The translations under genes and the position numbers were made by a program. 64,000 nt of DNA, taken from positions 1 through 64,000 of the forward strand of contig CATWDJ010000009.1 in the NCBI GenBank assembly GCA_958349535.1, read 5' to 3'. This document shows positions 34,722 through 44,285 of the stretch, piece by piece; the first letter of the stretch is position 1, and each line of letters begins with the position of its first letter. This DNA comes from Maccoyibacter sp900556645. Lineage in GTDB: Bacteria; Bacillota; Clostridia; Lachnospirales; Lachnospiraceae. The notes under the pieces were generated by a model that saw only the letters and a program-made list of their open reading frames with translations, made no database searches and was not told the origin of the DNA.

Positions 34722-37700
34722 TTATTTTTTCTCCACCAGCCTTACCCGAATATCCTCCAAGATACGTTCTGTAGCTTCCATAACCGACAGCTTCTCCTGT
34801 CTGGAATTTTTCTTCAGATAATAGGTGAAAAACGGTCCCTTTTTATCCGGCGTAAAGCTGAGAGTTCCCTGATAATCCTGTATGAATTGGGGAATATCCA
34901 CAGGATTTATCTTTGCATTTTCCAAAAATACAAACTGAATCGCATCTGCCTTTTCCGAAACCTCCCGCAGATAACATCCATGTGCCTTCGCCTTGGCTCT
35001 GGCAATCCACAAAAGATTTTCCACAGATTTCGGAGGATCTCCAAAGCGGTCAATCAGCTCCTCCAGCATCTCGTCACTTTCCTCTTCGTTTTCAATTCCT
35101 GCGATTCTCTTGTAGATATCCAGCTTTTGAAATTCATTGGAGATATAGGTTGCCGGAATATAGGCATCCACATTGATGTCCAAAGTGGTATCGAAATATT
35201 CCTCATGGGGTTCTCCCTTTACGGTTTTTACTGCTTCATTTAACATCTTACAGTAAAGGTCATATCCCACTGCCTCCATATGTCCGTGCTGCTCCGCACC
35301 CAACAGATTTCCTGCACCTCGGATTTCCAAATCTCTCATGGCTATCTTAAATCCGCTTCCCAAATCCGTAAACTCTTTGATTGCCGCCAGACGCTTTTCT
35401 GCCACCTCTTTTAACATCTTATCTCTGCGGTAAAGCAAAAAGGCATAGGCTGTCCGGTTAGACCTTCCCACTCTTCCCCTTAACTGATAAAGCTGGGACA
35501 ATCCCATATTGTCTGCATCATGGATAATCATGGTGTTTACATTGGAAATATCCAATCCCGTTTCAATGATGGTGGTGGATACCAGTACATCGATTTCTCC
35601 ATTGATAAAGCTGTACATAATGTCTTCCAGTTCCCGTTCCCGCATCTGTCCGTGGGCAAACGCCACATTGGCCTCCGGTACCAGCGAAGCGATTTTTGCG
35701 GTAACATCCTCAATCTGGTTCACGCGGTTGAACACGTAGTATACCTGTCCTTCCCGGGAAAGCTCCCGCACAATGGCCTCCCGCACCAGCTCCTCATTAT
35801 ATTCCATGACATAGGTCTGTATCGGCATCCGGTCCATAGGCGGTTCCTCCAACACACTCATATCCCGAATTCCTATGAGGCTCATATGGAGAGTTCGGGG
35901 AATCGGTGTTGCCGTCAGGGTCAGTACATCTACGTCCTCTTTCATCTGTTTGATTTTTTCCTTATGGGCAACTCCGAAACGCTGCTCCTCATCAATAATC
36001 AAAAGACCTAAGTCCTTAAATTCCACATCTTTAGACAATACCCGGTGGGTACCGATTACAATGTCCACCATTCCCTTTTTCAAATCAGCAATGGTCTTTT
36101 TTTGCTGTGCCGCTGTACGGAACCGACAGAGCAAATCCACCCGTACCGGAAAATCTTTCATGCGGGTGGCAAAGGTATTGTAATGCTGTTGTGCCAGAAT
36201 GGTAGTCGGCACCAGATACACCACCTGTTTTCCCTCCTGCACCGCCTTAAAGGCTGCACGGATGGCAATCTCCGTCTTTCCGTATCCCACATCTCCGCAG
36301 ATTAATCGGTCCATAATCTTGGGACTTTCCATATCCCGTTTGGTGGCTTCTATGGCAAGCTCCTGATCCTCTGTCTCCTCAAAAGGAAACATCTCTTCAA
36401 ACTCTTTCTGCCAAACCGTATCCGGTCCATAGACAAACCCTTCCCTGTTCTGACGTTTTGCGTAGAGCTCCACCAATTCCTGTGCAATATCCGCCACCGC
36501 CCGATGAACTCTGGATTTTGTCTTTGTCCACTCCTGCGTTCCCAATTTATTCAGCTTCGGTTTCTTGGCATCCGCTCCGGCATATTTTTGAATCAATTCC
36601 AACTGGGTGGCAAGAATATAAAGGTTTCCCCCTTTGGCATACTCGATTTTAATGTAGTCCTTTTCCACCCGGTCTACCTCTACCTTTTCAATGCCTCGGT
36701 AGATTCCCAGTCCGTGGTTTTCATGTACCACATAATCGCCTATATTCAAATCTGAAAAGCTCTGTATTTTCTCCCCTTCATAAATCCGGCGTTTCTTCCG
36801 TTTCTTCTTCTCTCCTCCAAAAATATCACTTTCCGAGATAACCACAAAATGCAGGTCTGCATACTCATATCCCCGTTTTACCTTTCCGTAAGTGGTCATT
36901 ACCTCTCCGGCCTTTATCTCGTGCTCTTTTTCTTCCGCATAAAAGCTGTTTAAACCCTCTGCCGCAATATCCTCCGCCAGACGCTTTACTCTGGTTCTGG
37001 AACCGGAAAGCAACAGGACCCGGTAGCCGTTCTTCTTGTATCTCTGCAAATCCTTGCACAGCAGTTCAAAGCTGTTGTTGTAAGGGTTGACCGTCTTCAT
37101 TTGTATGGAAAAATGCTCTTTTATCTGAAGTTTTTTTTCTTTCATATCCAGTGCCGCCAGTCCGATGACTTTGCGGGATGCCAGCTTTGCCGTAATTTCC
37201 TCATAACGGTAAAGTGCATTCATCTGTCCCGGAAGAATATACCCCTTTTCCAGACGTTGCTGCATGCTCTCCACAAACTCTTTCTCTATGACTCTTCCCT
37301 TCTCCACCGCCCGTACCGGTTCATCCAGAAAAATCAGTGTATTTTCGCCCTCAAAATAATCCAGCAGCGACACGGTCTCTGCCTCAAAATAGTCCAGATA
37401 GGATTCTGTGCCTGCCAGAAGTCCCAGTTCTTCCACTTCTTCCCGAAGGGTCTTCACCATGGTCTCTACCCGGTGTGCCTCCTCCGTCATCATGCTCTCC
37501 CGGTACTTCTTGTATAATTTTTGCCCATCTTTTTCTATCTTTTTTAATCCCTGCTTTTTGGTTTCCTCATCAAAAATAACCTCACTGGCAGGATAGATGG
37601 ATATCCGTTCCAAGTTCTCGATGGAACGCTGGCTGTCCGGTGCAAAGCTTCGGATGGAATCAATCTCATCTCCCCATAGCTCAATTCGATAGGGATTTTC

Positions 37701-38255
37701 CTCCGTCAGGGGATAGATATCCAGAATACCTCCTCTGATGGCAAACTGCCCGTTACTTTCTACCTGATAATTTTTCTCATATCCCATGGCAGTCAGCTTC
37801 TTGGAGAATTTGTCCAGATTCAAGGTGTCCCCCACCTCCAGATATTCCACAAACTCTCGAAATTTTTCCAATCCCATCAACCGATTCATCAGCCCGTCAA
37901 AGGTGGTAATCAAGGTTACTTCCTCTTCCTCCAACAACACCTTAATGGCATTGACCCGTTCCTTGGTCAACTGATTTCCACGGAGGTCGGATTGGTAAAA
38001 AAGTATATCTTTTGCCGGATAATATACGGTGTTTTTGTCAAAAAACCGACAGTCCTCATATAATTCCTTCGCTTTTTGTTCGCTAAAAGTAGCAATGATT
38101 TTCTTTGGAAAACCATTGCTAAGATTGTATACCATATGTGCTTTTCCGGCATCTACACAGCCGGAAATCTGAAAAATTCCCGTTTCTTTTTTCAGAAGGT
38201 TTTGGAGCCTCTCATAATCCGCCCAGTCTTTCAGAGCCTCTGTTACTGTCTTCAT
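34722..38255 (-). CDS. mfd: Transcription-repair coupling factor
   Basis: 1177 residues. The N-terminal UvrB-like module is followed by the RNA polymerase interaction domain (FSDLNIGDYVVHENHGLGIYRGIEKVEV). The RecG-like motor has Walker A CGDVGYGKTE, LLIIDEEQRFGV (DEEQ box), TLTATPIPRTLHMSL and QLYQLRGRVGRS. The C-terminal TRCF domain autoinhibits. It releases stalled RNA polymerase and recruits UvrA. It begins 4 bp after pth, as in Bacillus (spoVC-mfd). Confidence 0.98.
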   Translation of the reverse strand: MKTVTEALKDWADYERLQNLLKKETGIFQISGCVDAGKAHMVYNLSNGFPKKIIATFSEQKAKELYEDCRFFDKNTVYYPAKDILFYQSDLRGNQLTKERVNAIKVLLEEEEVTLITTFDGLMNRLMGLEKFREFVEYLEVGDTLNLDKFSKKLTAMGYEKNYQVESNGQFAIRGGILDIYPLTEENPYRIELWGDEIDSIRSFAPDSQRSIENLERISIYPASEVIFDEETKKQGLKKIEKDGQKLYKKYRESMMTEEAHRVETMVKTLREEVEELGLLAGTESYLDYFEAETVSLLDYFEGENTLIFLDEPVRAVEKGRVIEKEFVESMQQRLEKGYILPGQMNALYRYEEITAKLASRKVIGLAALDMKEKKLQIKEHFSIQMKTVNPYNNSFELLCKDLQRYKKNGYRVLLLSGSRTRVKRLAEDIAAEGLNSFYAEEKEHEIKAGEVMTTYGKVKRGYEYADLHFVVISESDIFGGEKKKRKKRRIYEGEKIQSFSDLNIGDYVVHENHGLGIYRGIEKVEVDRVEKDYIKIEYAKGGNLYILATQLELIQKYAGADAKKPKLNKLGTQEWTKTKSRVHRAVADIAQELVELYAKRQNREGFVYGPDTVWQKEFEEMFPFEETEDQELAIEATKRDMESPKIMDRLICGDVGYGKTEIAIRAAFKAVQEGKQVVYLVPTTILAQQHYNTFATRMKDFPVRVDLLCRFRTAAQQKKTIADLKKGMVDIVIGTHRVLSKDVEFKDLGLLIIDEEQRFGVAHKEKIKQMKEDVDVLTLTATPIPRTLHMSLIGIRDMSVLEEPPMDRMPIQTYVMEYNEELVREAIVRELSREGQVYYVFNRVNQIEDVTAKIASLVPEANVAFAHGQMRERELEDIMYSFINGEIDVLVSTTIIETGLDISNVNTMIIHDADNMGLSQLYQLRGRVGRSNRTAYAFLLYRRDKMLKEVAEKRLAAIKEFTDLGSGFKIAMRDLEIRGAGNLLGAEQHGHMEAVGYDLYCKMLNEAVKTVKGEPHEEYFDTTLDINVDAYIPATYISNEFQKLDIYKRIAGIENEEESDEMLEELIDRFGDPPKSVENLLWIARAKAKAHGCYLREVSEKADAIQFVFLENAKINPVDIPQFIQDYQGTLSFTPDKKGPFFTYYLKKNSRQEKLSVMEATERILEDIRVRLVEKK

Positions 38256-38259
38256 GTCC

Positions 38260-38838
38260 TTACCTGTCTACTACTTTTTTATTATATTCGTTCATGGCCT
38301 TTGCCACATCTCCGTTTATCATATAGCCCACAGCTTCCATTGCCCGGCCAATAGCATCTTCCAGATTCTCCCGTTCTTCCTTGGAAAAATGCCCCAGCAC
38401 AAAATCCGCCAAATCCCAATTTTTCGGTTTTTCACCTACTCCTACTTTAATCCGCATAAATTCCTGAGTTCCCAGACACTTAATAATATTCTTGATTCCG
38501 TTGTGTCCACCGGCACTTCCGCTTTGACGAATCCGCAGATTTCCCGGTGCAAAACTGATGTCATCATAAATAACAATCATTTCGGTTTCCGGGTCTATCT
38601 TATAATAATGCACCAGTTCCACAATACTTTCGCCGCTGAGATTCATATAGGTCTGAGGCTTAGCCAGAACCACCTTTTGCCCCTCTATGACTCCTTTGCC
38701 TAAAAGTGCCTTGTGTTTTTTCTCACTGATACTGATATTATATTTTTCCGCCAGTTCATCAATGACATCAAATCCCACATTATGTCTGGTATGTTCATAT
38801 TTTTTGTCAGGATTTCCAAGTCCTGCAATCAGATACAT
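38260..38838 (-). CDS. pth: Peptidyl-tRNA hydrolase
   Basis: Start set at ATG 38838 (MYLIAGLGNPDKKYEHTRHN), where the family begins; the longer frame overlaps glmU. 192 residues. Asn9 and His19 of the catalytic site are visible, with QTYMNLSGESIV and SAGGHNGIKNIIKCLGTQEFMRIKVGVGEKP. It frees tRNA from peptidyl-tRNA that drops off ribosomes. Upstream of and probably coupled to mfd. Bacillus calls it spoVC. Confidence 0.97.
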   Translation of the reverse strand: MYLIAGLGNPDKKYEHTRHNVGFDVIDELAEKYNISISEKKHKALLGKGVIEGQKVVLAKPQTYMNLSGESIVELVHYYKIDPETEMIVIYDDISFAPGNLRIRQSGSAGGHNGIKNIIKCLGTQEFMRIKVGVGEKPKNWDLADFVLGHFSKEERENLEDAIGRAMEAVGYMINGDVAKAMNEYNKKVVDR

Positions 38839-38863
38839 CTTCTGTTTTCCTTTCCTGCCAAAT

Positions 38864-39610
38864 CTAAACATTTCCATCTCTTCTTCCGGCAATGACCTTT
38901 GCTGCTGCCGCCAGTTGTTCCTGATCGTTGACTCCGGCAATTTCCTCTGCACTGTCCAAGGCAAAGGCATCTACCTGCAAACCTCTCTCTTTGATAATTG
39001 TGAGTGTATCCGGCAGATAATATTCACCCTGTGCGTTATCCGTAGTCAAAAGATTCAAAGAACTTTTCAGTTCCTGCGTATCAAAAAGATACATTCCCGA
39101 ATTAATTTCACAGGACTTCAATTCCTCTTCACTGGCATCTTTATGCTCCACGCTTTTTACAAAGCTGCCTTCGGCGTCACGAATGATTCTTCCATATCCC
39201 GTCGGATCTTCTACCATGGCCGAAAGTACGGTCACCGCATTCTTCTTCTCTGTGTGATAATCGCAGAGTTTTTTCAAAGTATCTGCAGTAATCAACGGCG
39301 TATCTCCGCAGAGAATCAAAGTTTCTCCTTCTCCCTGCAAAAACTCGCCTGCACATTTTACCGCATGCCCCGTGCCAAGCTGCTCCATCTGCAATGCATA
39401 GGTTACATCCTTATGCAATATCTTTTCTTCTACCACCTCATGTTTATATCCTACCACCAGACAGACTTCCTCTGCTCCGGCACCTCTGGCTGCCTCAATC
39501 ACATAGTCCACCAGACATTTATCTTCGATTGTATGTACTACTTTCGGCAGCTCCGATTTCATTCTGGTTCCTTTTCCTGCTGCAAGTATTACGGCTCTTA
39601 ACTGTTTCAT
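38864..39610 (-). CDS. glmU: UDP-GlcNAc pyrophosphorylase, GlmU N-terminal domain only
   Basis: 248 residues from ATG 39610 (MKQLRAVILAAGKGTRMKS), 4 bp after GGAGGAG. The nucleotidyltransferase signature is complete (LAAGKGTRMKSELPKVVH, EQLGTGHAVKCA, LILCGDTPLI, INSGMYLFDT, VNDQEQLAAAAKVI). It stops just where the left-handed beta-helix acetyltransferase domain of a normal ~455-residue GlmU would begin. It should make UDP-GlcNAc from GlcNAc-1-P, while acetylation of GlcN-1-P needs another enzyme. It lies between spoVG and pth, the place of Bacillus glmU (gcaD). Confidence 0.9.
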   Translation of the reverse strand: MKQLRAVILAAGKGTRMKSELPKVVHTIEDKCLVDYVIEAARGAGAEEVCLVVGYKHEVVEEKILHKDVTYALQMEQLGTGHAVKCAGEFLQGEGETLILCGDTPLITADTLKKLCDYHTEKKNAVTVLSAMVEDPTGYGRIIRDAEGSFVKSVEHKDASEEELKSCEINSGMYLFDTQELKSSLNLLTTDNAQGEYYLPDTLTIIKERGLQVDAFALDSAEEIAGVNDQEQLAAAAKVIAGRRDGNV

Positions 39611-39688
39611 GTTCTCCTCCATCTTCTCTGTTTCAGTAGAATCTATTTTACCTAAATTTTTCTATTTTGTCATTAAAAAAGCAAAAAA

Positions 39689-39718
39689 AGATACAGCCGG
39701 TTCTCCCTGACTGTATCT
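39689..39718 (-). terminator. spoVG terminator
   Basis: A stem AGATACAG/CTGTATCT with a minus-strand T-run lies between spoVG and glmU. Confidence 0.7.
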
Positions 39719-39724
39719 CTTTTC

Positions 39725-39988
39725 CTAATCTTCATTCATTGTTTCTAAGTATTTCTTAACAATCAAATCCTGAAGCTCCTGACGCATTGTCGAATCAATC
39801 GGATGGGCAATATCCCGATATCTTCCCTCGGCGGATTTCCGGCTTGGCATCGCAATAAACAATCCCTTCTCGCCTTCTATTACCTTGATATCGTGTACCA
39901 CAAAAACCGAATCTATCGTAATGGAAACAACGGCTTTCATCTTACCCTCTTTTTCCATTTTCCTCACACGTACATCCGTAATTTCCAT
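39725..39988 (-). CDS. spoVG: SpoVG family regulator
   Basis: 87 residues: MEITDVRVRKMEKEGKMKAVVSITIDSVFVVHDIKVIEG, the FIAMPSRKSAEGRYRDIAHPI core and the MRQELQDLIVKKYLE helix. It is a small DNA/RNA-binding protein affecting septation, sporulation and envelope genes. The gene sits after glgD and before glmU. Confidence 0.97.
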   Translation of the reverse strand: MEITDVRVRKMEKEGKMKAVVSITIDSVFVVHDIKVIEGEKGLFIAMPSRKSAEGRYRDIAHPIDSTMRQELQDLIVKKYLETMNED

Positions 39989-40023
39989 ATCATCTCGTCC
40001 CCTTTCCGTTTCACATCATACTG

Positions 40024-41142
40024 CTAAAATATGTATCGCTCGTTGTGCTCCACTACTACTTTCACGCCGTCCTCGCCGCAGTAATAGGTATTAGCACACA
40101 GCGTTCCCCTGCTTTCTACAATACAGTTTTCGATGTGCGTATTATCTCCGATATATACATCATTTAAGATAATTGAATTTTTAATCACACAGTTCTTTCC
40201 TACGAATACATTTTTGAAAAGAATGGAATTTTCCACTTTACTGTTCAGAATACATCCGCTGGATACCAAACTATTTTTGACTTCCGAACCGCTGTTATAT
40301 TTTGCCGGAGGAAGGTCATCAATCTTGGAATAAATCTTCGGCTCACTTCGGAACATATAGTTGCGGACATCTGCATTCAGAAAATCCATATTAGTCTTAT
40401 AATAGGATTCTACTGTGGAAATATTGCTCCAATATCCATCCATCTTATATCCGTAAATCCGTTTCAGATTCTTATAGCGAATCAATACGTCCGTTACAAA
40501 ATCCCAGCGGTCTTCATCGGCTCCCTTTTCCAGCATTTCAATCAATGCTCTTCTTCGGATGACATAGATTCCTGTGGAAACGGTGTTGGACTGTGCCACC
40601 ATCGGCTTTTCTTCAAAGTCGATAACTCGGGAATCCTCATTCATACGGATAGTTCCGAAACGGCACACATCATCCTCCGGTCCCATCTCCTTGCAAACCA
40701 CTGTAATGTCAGCCTTTTTCTCAATATGGTAATCCAACACATCATTGTAATCCATCTTATAGACACAATCTCCGCTGGCAATAATGACATATGGTTCATG
40801 GCTTCTCTTTAAAAATTCAATGTTCTGATAGATGGCGTCCGCAGTTCCCCGATACCACCAACTGTTATTGGCTGTTACAGTAGGGGTAAATACATAGAGC
40901 CCACCTTGTTTTCTTCCGAAATCCCACCACTTGGAAGAGCTGAGATGTTCATTCAACGATCTGGCATTGTACTGTGTCAGCACCGCTACCCTCTGGACAT
41001 GTGAATTAGACATATTGCTCAATGCAAAGTCAATACAACGGTAGCTTCCGCCCACCGGCATAGCCGCAATCGCTCTTTTGTTGGAAAGTTCCCGCATACG
41101 GTTGTTATTTCCGCCTGCTAATATAAGTCCTAATGCTTTCAT
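40024..41142 (-). CDS. glgD: Glucose-1-phosphate adenylyltransferase subunit GlgD
   Basis: 372 residues. It has the ADP-glucose pyrophosphorylase fold, but the N-terminal loop is LILAGGNNNRMRELSNKRAIAAMPVGGSYRCIDFALSNMSNS, the GlgD version rather than a standard GGxGxRL loop. A left-handed helix lies near the C-terminus (NSLVSSGCILNSKVENSILFKNVFVG). GlgD is known as a subunit that modulates GlgC in Firmicutes. Its start overlaps glgC by 4 bp. Confidence 0.95.
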   Translation of the reverse strand: MKALGLILAGGNNNRMRELSNKRAIAAMPVGGSYRCIDFALSNMSNSHVQRVAVLTQYNARSLNEHLSSSKWWDFGRKQGGLYVFTPTVTANNSWWYRGTADAIYQNIEFLKRSHEPYVIIASGDCVYKMDYNDVLDYHIEKKADITVVCKEMGPEDDVCRFGTIRMNEDSRVIDFEEKPMVAQSNTVSTGIYVIRRRALIEMLEKGADEDRWDFVTDVLIRYKNLKRIYGYKMDGYWSNISTVESYYKTNMDFLNADVRNYMFRSEPKIYSKIDDLPPAKYNSGSEVKNSLVSSGCILNSKVENSILFKNVFVGKNCVIKNSIILNDVYIGDNTHIENCIVESRGTLCANTYYCGEDGVKVVVEHNERYIF

Positions 41143-42413
41143 TGTCTGTCACCTGCCTTAATAATGTATTCCCCTGACTCTAAAATTCCATTTGGATAGT
41201 CAGCTTTCTCTGTCTGTCCCGAAATTGCTGTATTCTTTCCAACTTTCACGCCAGACGGAATACTGGAATCTTCTCCTACAGTTACCAGACCGAAAGCATA
41301 GATGCTCTCGTTTAGTTTGCTCGGTGCCTCTTGACCGATTCCCAGCTGTACGCCATCACCAATCACTACGTTTTCTGCCACGATGGATTTGTCAATGATG
41401 ACATTCTCACCTATGGTAGTATTTGCCATAATGATAGAATCCCGAATGACACTGCCCTTTCCGACTTTGACACCTGCTCCTATGACTGAGTTACGAATTT
41501 CTCCGTATATCTCACTACCTTCTCCGATAATACTCTTATCTACCACTGCTTCGGCGGAGAGATACTGTGGTTCAAATATCTCACTCTTAGTATAAATTTT
41601 CCAATACTCCTCATAGAGGTTAAATTCCGGTATCAAATCAATTAATTCCATGTTTGCTTCCCAATAGGAGCCCAACGTTCCTACATCTTTCCAATATCCG
41701 TTGTACTCATATGCAAACAGGTTCTTTTTGCCTTCATGGCAATATGGGATGATATGTTTTCCGAAATCGCAATTACTCTGGTCTTTCATGGAAATCAATG
41801 CTTCTCTCAATACCTTCCATGTAAAGATATAAATTCCCATGGATGCCAGATTGCTTCTTGGCTGTGCCGGTTTTTCTTCAAATTCGAGAATTCTCTTATC
41901 CTCATCTGTGATGACAATACCAAAACGGCTGGCCTCTTCTATAGGAACCGGCATCGTTGCAATGGTAACATCTGCCTGTTTCTCTTTGTGGAAATCAAGC
42001 ATTACCTCATAATCCATCTTATAAATATGATCTCCTGAAAGAATCAGCACATACTCCGGATTATAGGTATCAATGTAGTTCATATTCTGGTATATGGCAT
42101 TGGCAGTACCTGAATACCATTCGCTGTTGTCGCTTCTTTCATAAGGCGGAAGTACCGTCACTCCTCCGTTATTTCGGTCCAAATCCCACGGTATGCCGAT
42201 ACCGATATGTGTATTCAATCTCAACGGCTGGTATTGTGTCAATACACCCACCGTATCAATCCCCGAATTAATACAGTTGCTCAAAGGAAAATCTATGATA
42301 CGATATTTTCCTCCAAAAGCCACTGCCGGCTTCGCAACCGACGAGGTAAGGACCCCCAGACGGCTTCCCTGTCCTCCTGCCAAAAGCATTGCAATCATCT
42401 CTTTATTAGCCAC
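41139..42413 (-). CDS. glgC: Glucose-1-phosphate adenylyltransferase GlgC
   Basis: The start is probably GTG 42413 (MANKEMIAMLLAGGQGSRLG), 6 bp after GAGGTG. A GTG at 42422 is within the binding site itself. 424 residues. The catalytic loop is LAGGQGSRLGVLTSSVAKPAV, with YRIIDFPLSNCINSGI, SGDHIYKMDY and FEEKPAQPRSNLASMGIYIF. It makes ADP-glucose from glucose-1-P and ATP for glycogen storage. No glycogen synthase or branching enzyme lies in the window. Confidence 0.97.
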   Translation of the reverse strand: MANKEMIAMLLAGGQGSRLGVLTSSVAKPAVAFGGKYRIIDFPLSNCINSGIDTVGVLTQYQPLRLNTHIGIGIPWDLDRNNGGVTVLPPYERSDNSEWYSGTANAIYQNMNYIDTYNPEYVLILSGDHIYKMDYEVMLDFHKEKQADVTIATMPVPIEEASRFGIVITDEDKRILEFEEKPAQPRSNLASMGIYIFTWKVLREALISMKDQSNCDFGKHIIPYCHEGKKNLFAYEYNGYWKDVGTLGSYWEANMELIDLIPEFNLYEEYWKIYTKSEIFEPQYLSAEAVVDKSIIGEGSEIYGEIRNSVIGAGVKVGKGSVIRDSIIMANTTIGENVIIDKSIVAENVVIGDGVQLGIGQEAPSKLNESIYAFGLVTVGEDSSIPSGVKVGKNTAISGQTEKADYPNGILESGEYIIKAGDRQ

Positions 42414-42452
42414 GTCTATCACCTCTTTATATTGCTGTTTTACGTTGTAATA

Positions 42453-42482
42453 ATTATATCATATACCTTTCTGTCTTTTCAA
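42453..42482 (-). promoter_or_regulatory. Promoter of glgC-glgD
   Basis: On the minus strand, TTGAAA (42477-42482), 18 bp spacing, then TATAAT (42453-42458), about 40 bp before the glgC start. Confidence 0.7.
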
Positions 42483-42635
42483 CAACCTACACAATATTTA
42501 TCCGAATTTTTTCCTTTTTTTGTAAAATTTGACATAAATTACATGTCGTTTTTACATTGTGGTAGACACCTTGATACAAAAAACTTTTTCTTCTGTTTTA
42601 TTTCATTTTGGAAAATTCAAACATTTTATTTTCGT

Positions 42636-42663
42636 TTGCAATTTTTACAGATAGGGTTATAAT
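42636..42663 (+). promoter_or_regulatory. Promoter of murC
   Basis: TTGCAA (42636-42641), 16 bp spacing, then TATAAT (42658-42663). The rest of the 290-bp space to glgC is AT-rich and shows no gene. Confidence 0.7.
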
Positions 42664-42715
42664 ATATTAGATAAATATGCATGTAGTTTTGTAGATAGAA
42701 TGGACAGGTAAAAAA

Positions 42716-44095
42716 ATGTATCAAATTAATTTTAATAATCCAATTCATATTCATTTTATCGGTATAGGCGGTATCAGCATGAGCGGTCTTGCCGAAATTT
42801 TACTGAAAGAGCATTTTACGATTTCCGGCTCGGATTCCAAGAAATCTCCGTTGACAGAACAGCTGGAGCTTGCCGGTGCAGAGATTTTTTACGGACAGCG
42901 GGCTTCTAACATCACATCCGGTACGGATTTGGTAGTATACACCGCTGCGATTCACGAAGATAACCCGGAGCTTGCAGCCGCCCGTGCTGCCGGTATCCCG
43001 ACACTGACCCGTGCTGAGTTGCTGGGACAGATTATGGATAACTATTCCCGCTCCATTGCCATAGCCGGAACCCACGGAAAAACCACAACCACTTCCATGG
43101 TTTCCCAGATTTTGCTGGCAGCCGACACCGACCCTACTATTTCCGTAGGCGGTATTTTGGATGCCATCGGTGGAAATATCCGAGTGGGAAATTCCGATTT
43201 GTTTGTGACGGAAGCCTGCGAATACACCAACAGTTTTTTGAATTTCCGTCCACGGTATTCTCTCATATTAAATATAGAAGAAGACCACTTGGACTTTTTT
43301 AAGGACATTGACGACATTCGTCATTCTTTCCATCTTTTTGCGGCAAATACCGCACCGGAGGGCTGTATTATTTTAAACGGTGCCATTGACCGCTATCAGG
43401 AGATTACTCAAGGCCTCCCTACTAAGACCATCACCTACGGTCTGGACGCTTCTGACGATTTCCATGCCCAAAATATCAGCTATGACGAAAACGGCTGTGC
43501 TTCTTTTGATGCTATGCAGGGTTCTTCTTTATATGGAAGAATTACACTTTCCATTCCCGGGGAACACAACATCCTAAATGCACTTGCCGCGATTGCTCTT
43601 GCGGTTCAGATGAACCTTCCGAAGGATGCTGTTTTTCAGGGTCTGGGTGCCTTCGCCGGTACAAAACGCCGTTTTGAGAAAAAGGGAACCCTTGGGGGGA
43701 TTACCATTGTAGATGACTATGCCCACCACCCAACAGAAATCCGTGCCACCTTACAGGCTGCAAAGAATTATCCTCACGAAAGGATTGTCTGTGTCTTCCA
43801 GCCTCACACTTATACCCGCACCAAGGCGTTTCTAAATGATTTTGCAGATGCACTTTCTCTGGCTGATGTGGTGGTTCTTGCCGACATCTATGCCGCAAGG
43901 GAGACAGACACCTTAGGAATCAGTTCCGGTGATATCCAGAAGCTGATTGCAGATAAGGGAACTCCTGCTTATCATTTCCACACTTTTGATGAAATTGAAA
44001 ATTTTTTATTAAAAAAATGTATGAACGGCGACTTGTTGATAACCATGGGGGCCGGAGATATTGTAAATGTGGGAGAACATTTACTTGGACTTTAA
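42716..44095 (+). CDS. murC: UDP-N-acetylmuramate-L-alanine ligase
   Basis: 459 residues. The N-terminal Rossmann loop is IHFIGIGGISMSGLAEIL. The ATP loop is GTHGKTTTTSM, followed by EACEYTNSFLNFRP, IPGEHNILNALAAIAL and DDYAHHPTEIRATL. It adds L-Ala to UDP-MurNAc. Single gene, divergent from glgC. The stop is immediately followed by DnaA-box-like repeats and its terminator. Confidence 0.98.
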   Translation: MYQINFNNPIHIHFIGIGGISMSGLAEILLKEHFTISGSDSKKSPLTEQLELAGAEIFYGQRASNITSGTDLVVYTAAIHEDNPELAAARAAGIPTLTRAELLGQIMDNYSRSIAIAGTHGKTTTTSMVSQILLAADTDPTISVGGILDAIGGNIRVGNSDLFVTEACEYTNSFLNFRPRYSLILNIEEDHLDFFKDIDDIRHSFHLFAANTAPEGCIILNGAIDRYQEITQGLPTKTITYGLDASDDFHAQNISYDENGCASFDAMQGSSLYGRITLSIPGEHNILNALAAIALAVQMNLPKDAVFQGLGAFAGTKRRFEKKGTLGGITIVDDYAHHPTEIRATLQAAKNYPHERIVCVFQPHTYTRTKAFLNDFADALSLADVVVLADIYAARETDTLGISSGDIQKLIADKGTPAYHFHTFDEIENFLLKKCMNGDLLITMGAGDIVNVGEHLLGL

Positions 44096-44113
44096 TTATC
44101 CACATTATCCACA
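44096..44113 (+). promoter_or_regulatory. Tandem pair of perfect DnaA boxes (I)
   Basis: TTATCCACA at 44096-44104 and again at 44105-44113, abutting and in the same direction. Both match the consensus TTATNCACA exactly. The first begins directly after the murC stop region; the second overlaps the left arm of a terminator-like hairpin, so this pair may have a double use. Confidence 0.6.
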
Positions 44114-44157
44114 TGAAACGATGTTTTTTTTCACACGTTTTCATGTGGATTTTTTTA
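44107..44157 (+). terminator. murC terminator
   Basis: A stem ATCCACATGAAACG/CGTTTTCATGTGGAT (one bulge) with a T-rich loop, followed by seven T. Its left arm contains most of a DnaA box. Confidence 0.7.
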
Positions 44158-44260
44158 TTTACATAATTCTTTTTTACATTTATGGGTTTGTCCCATTCTT
44201 CCCCGAAAAAGCAACTTTTCGCTCGGTTACCATAATTGTCAGGTTATTTTTTACACGAAG

Positions 44261-44278
44261 TTATCCACATTATCCACA
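44261..44278 (+). promoter_or_regulatory. Tandem pair of perfect DnaA boxes (II)
   Basis: TTATCCACA at 44261-44269 and 44270-44278, again abutting and in the same direction, exactly 165 bp from the first pair. It lies about 70 bp upstream of the dnaD-like gene's -10 element. No hairpin overlaps this pair. Confidence 0.75.
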
Positions 44279-44285
44279 AAGTTGT

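Noticed and set aside
40024..41142. GlgD as a decayed copy of GlgC
   Set aside because: The changed N-terminal loop is typical for GlgD, a recognised regulatory partner, and the gene is intact and overlaps glgC.
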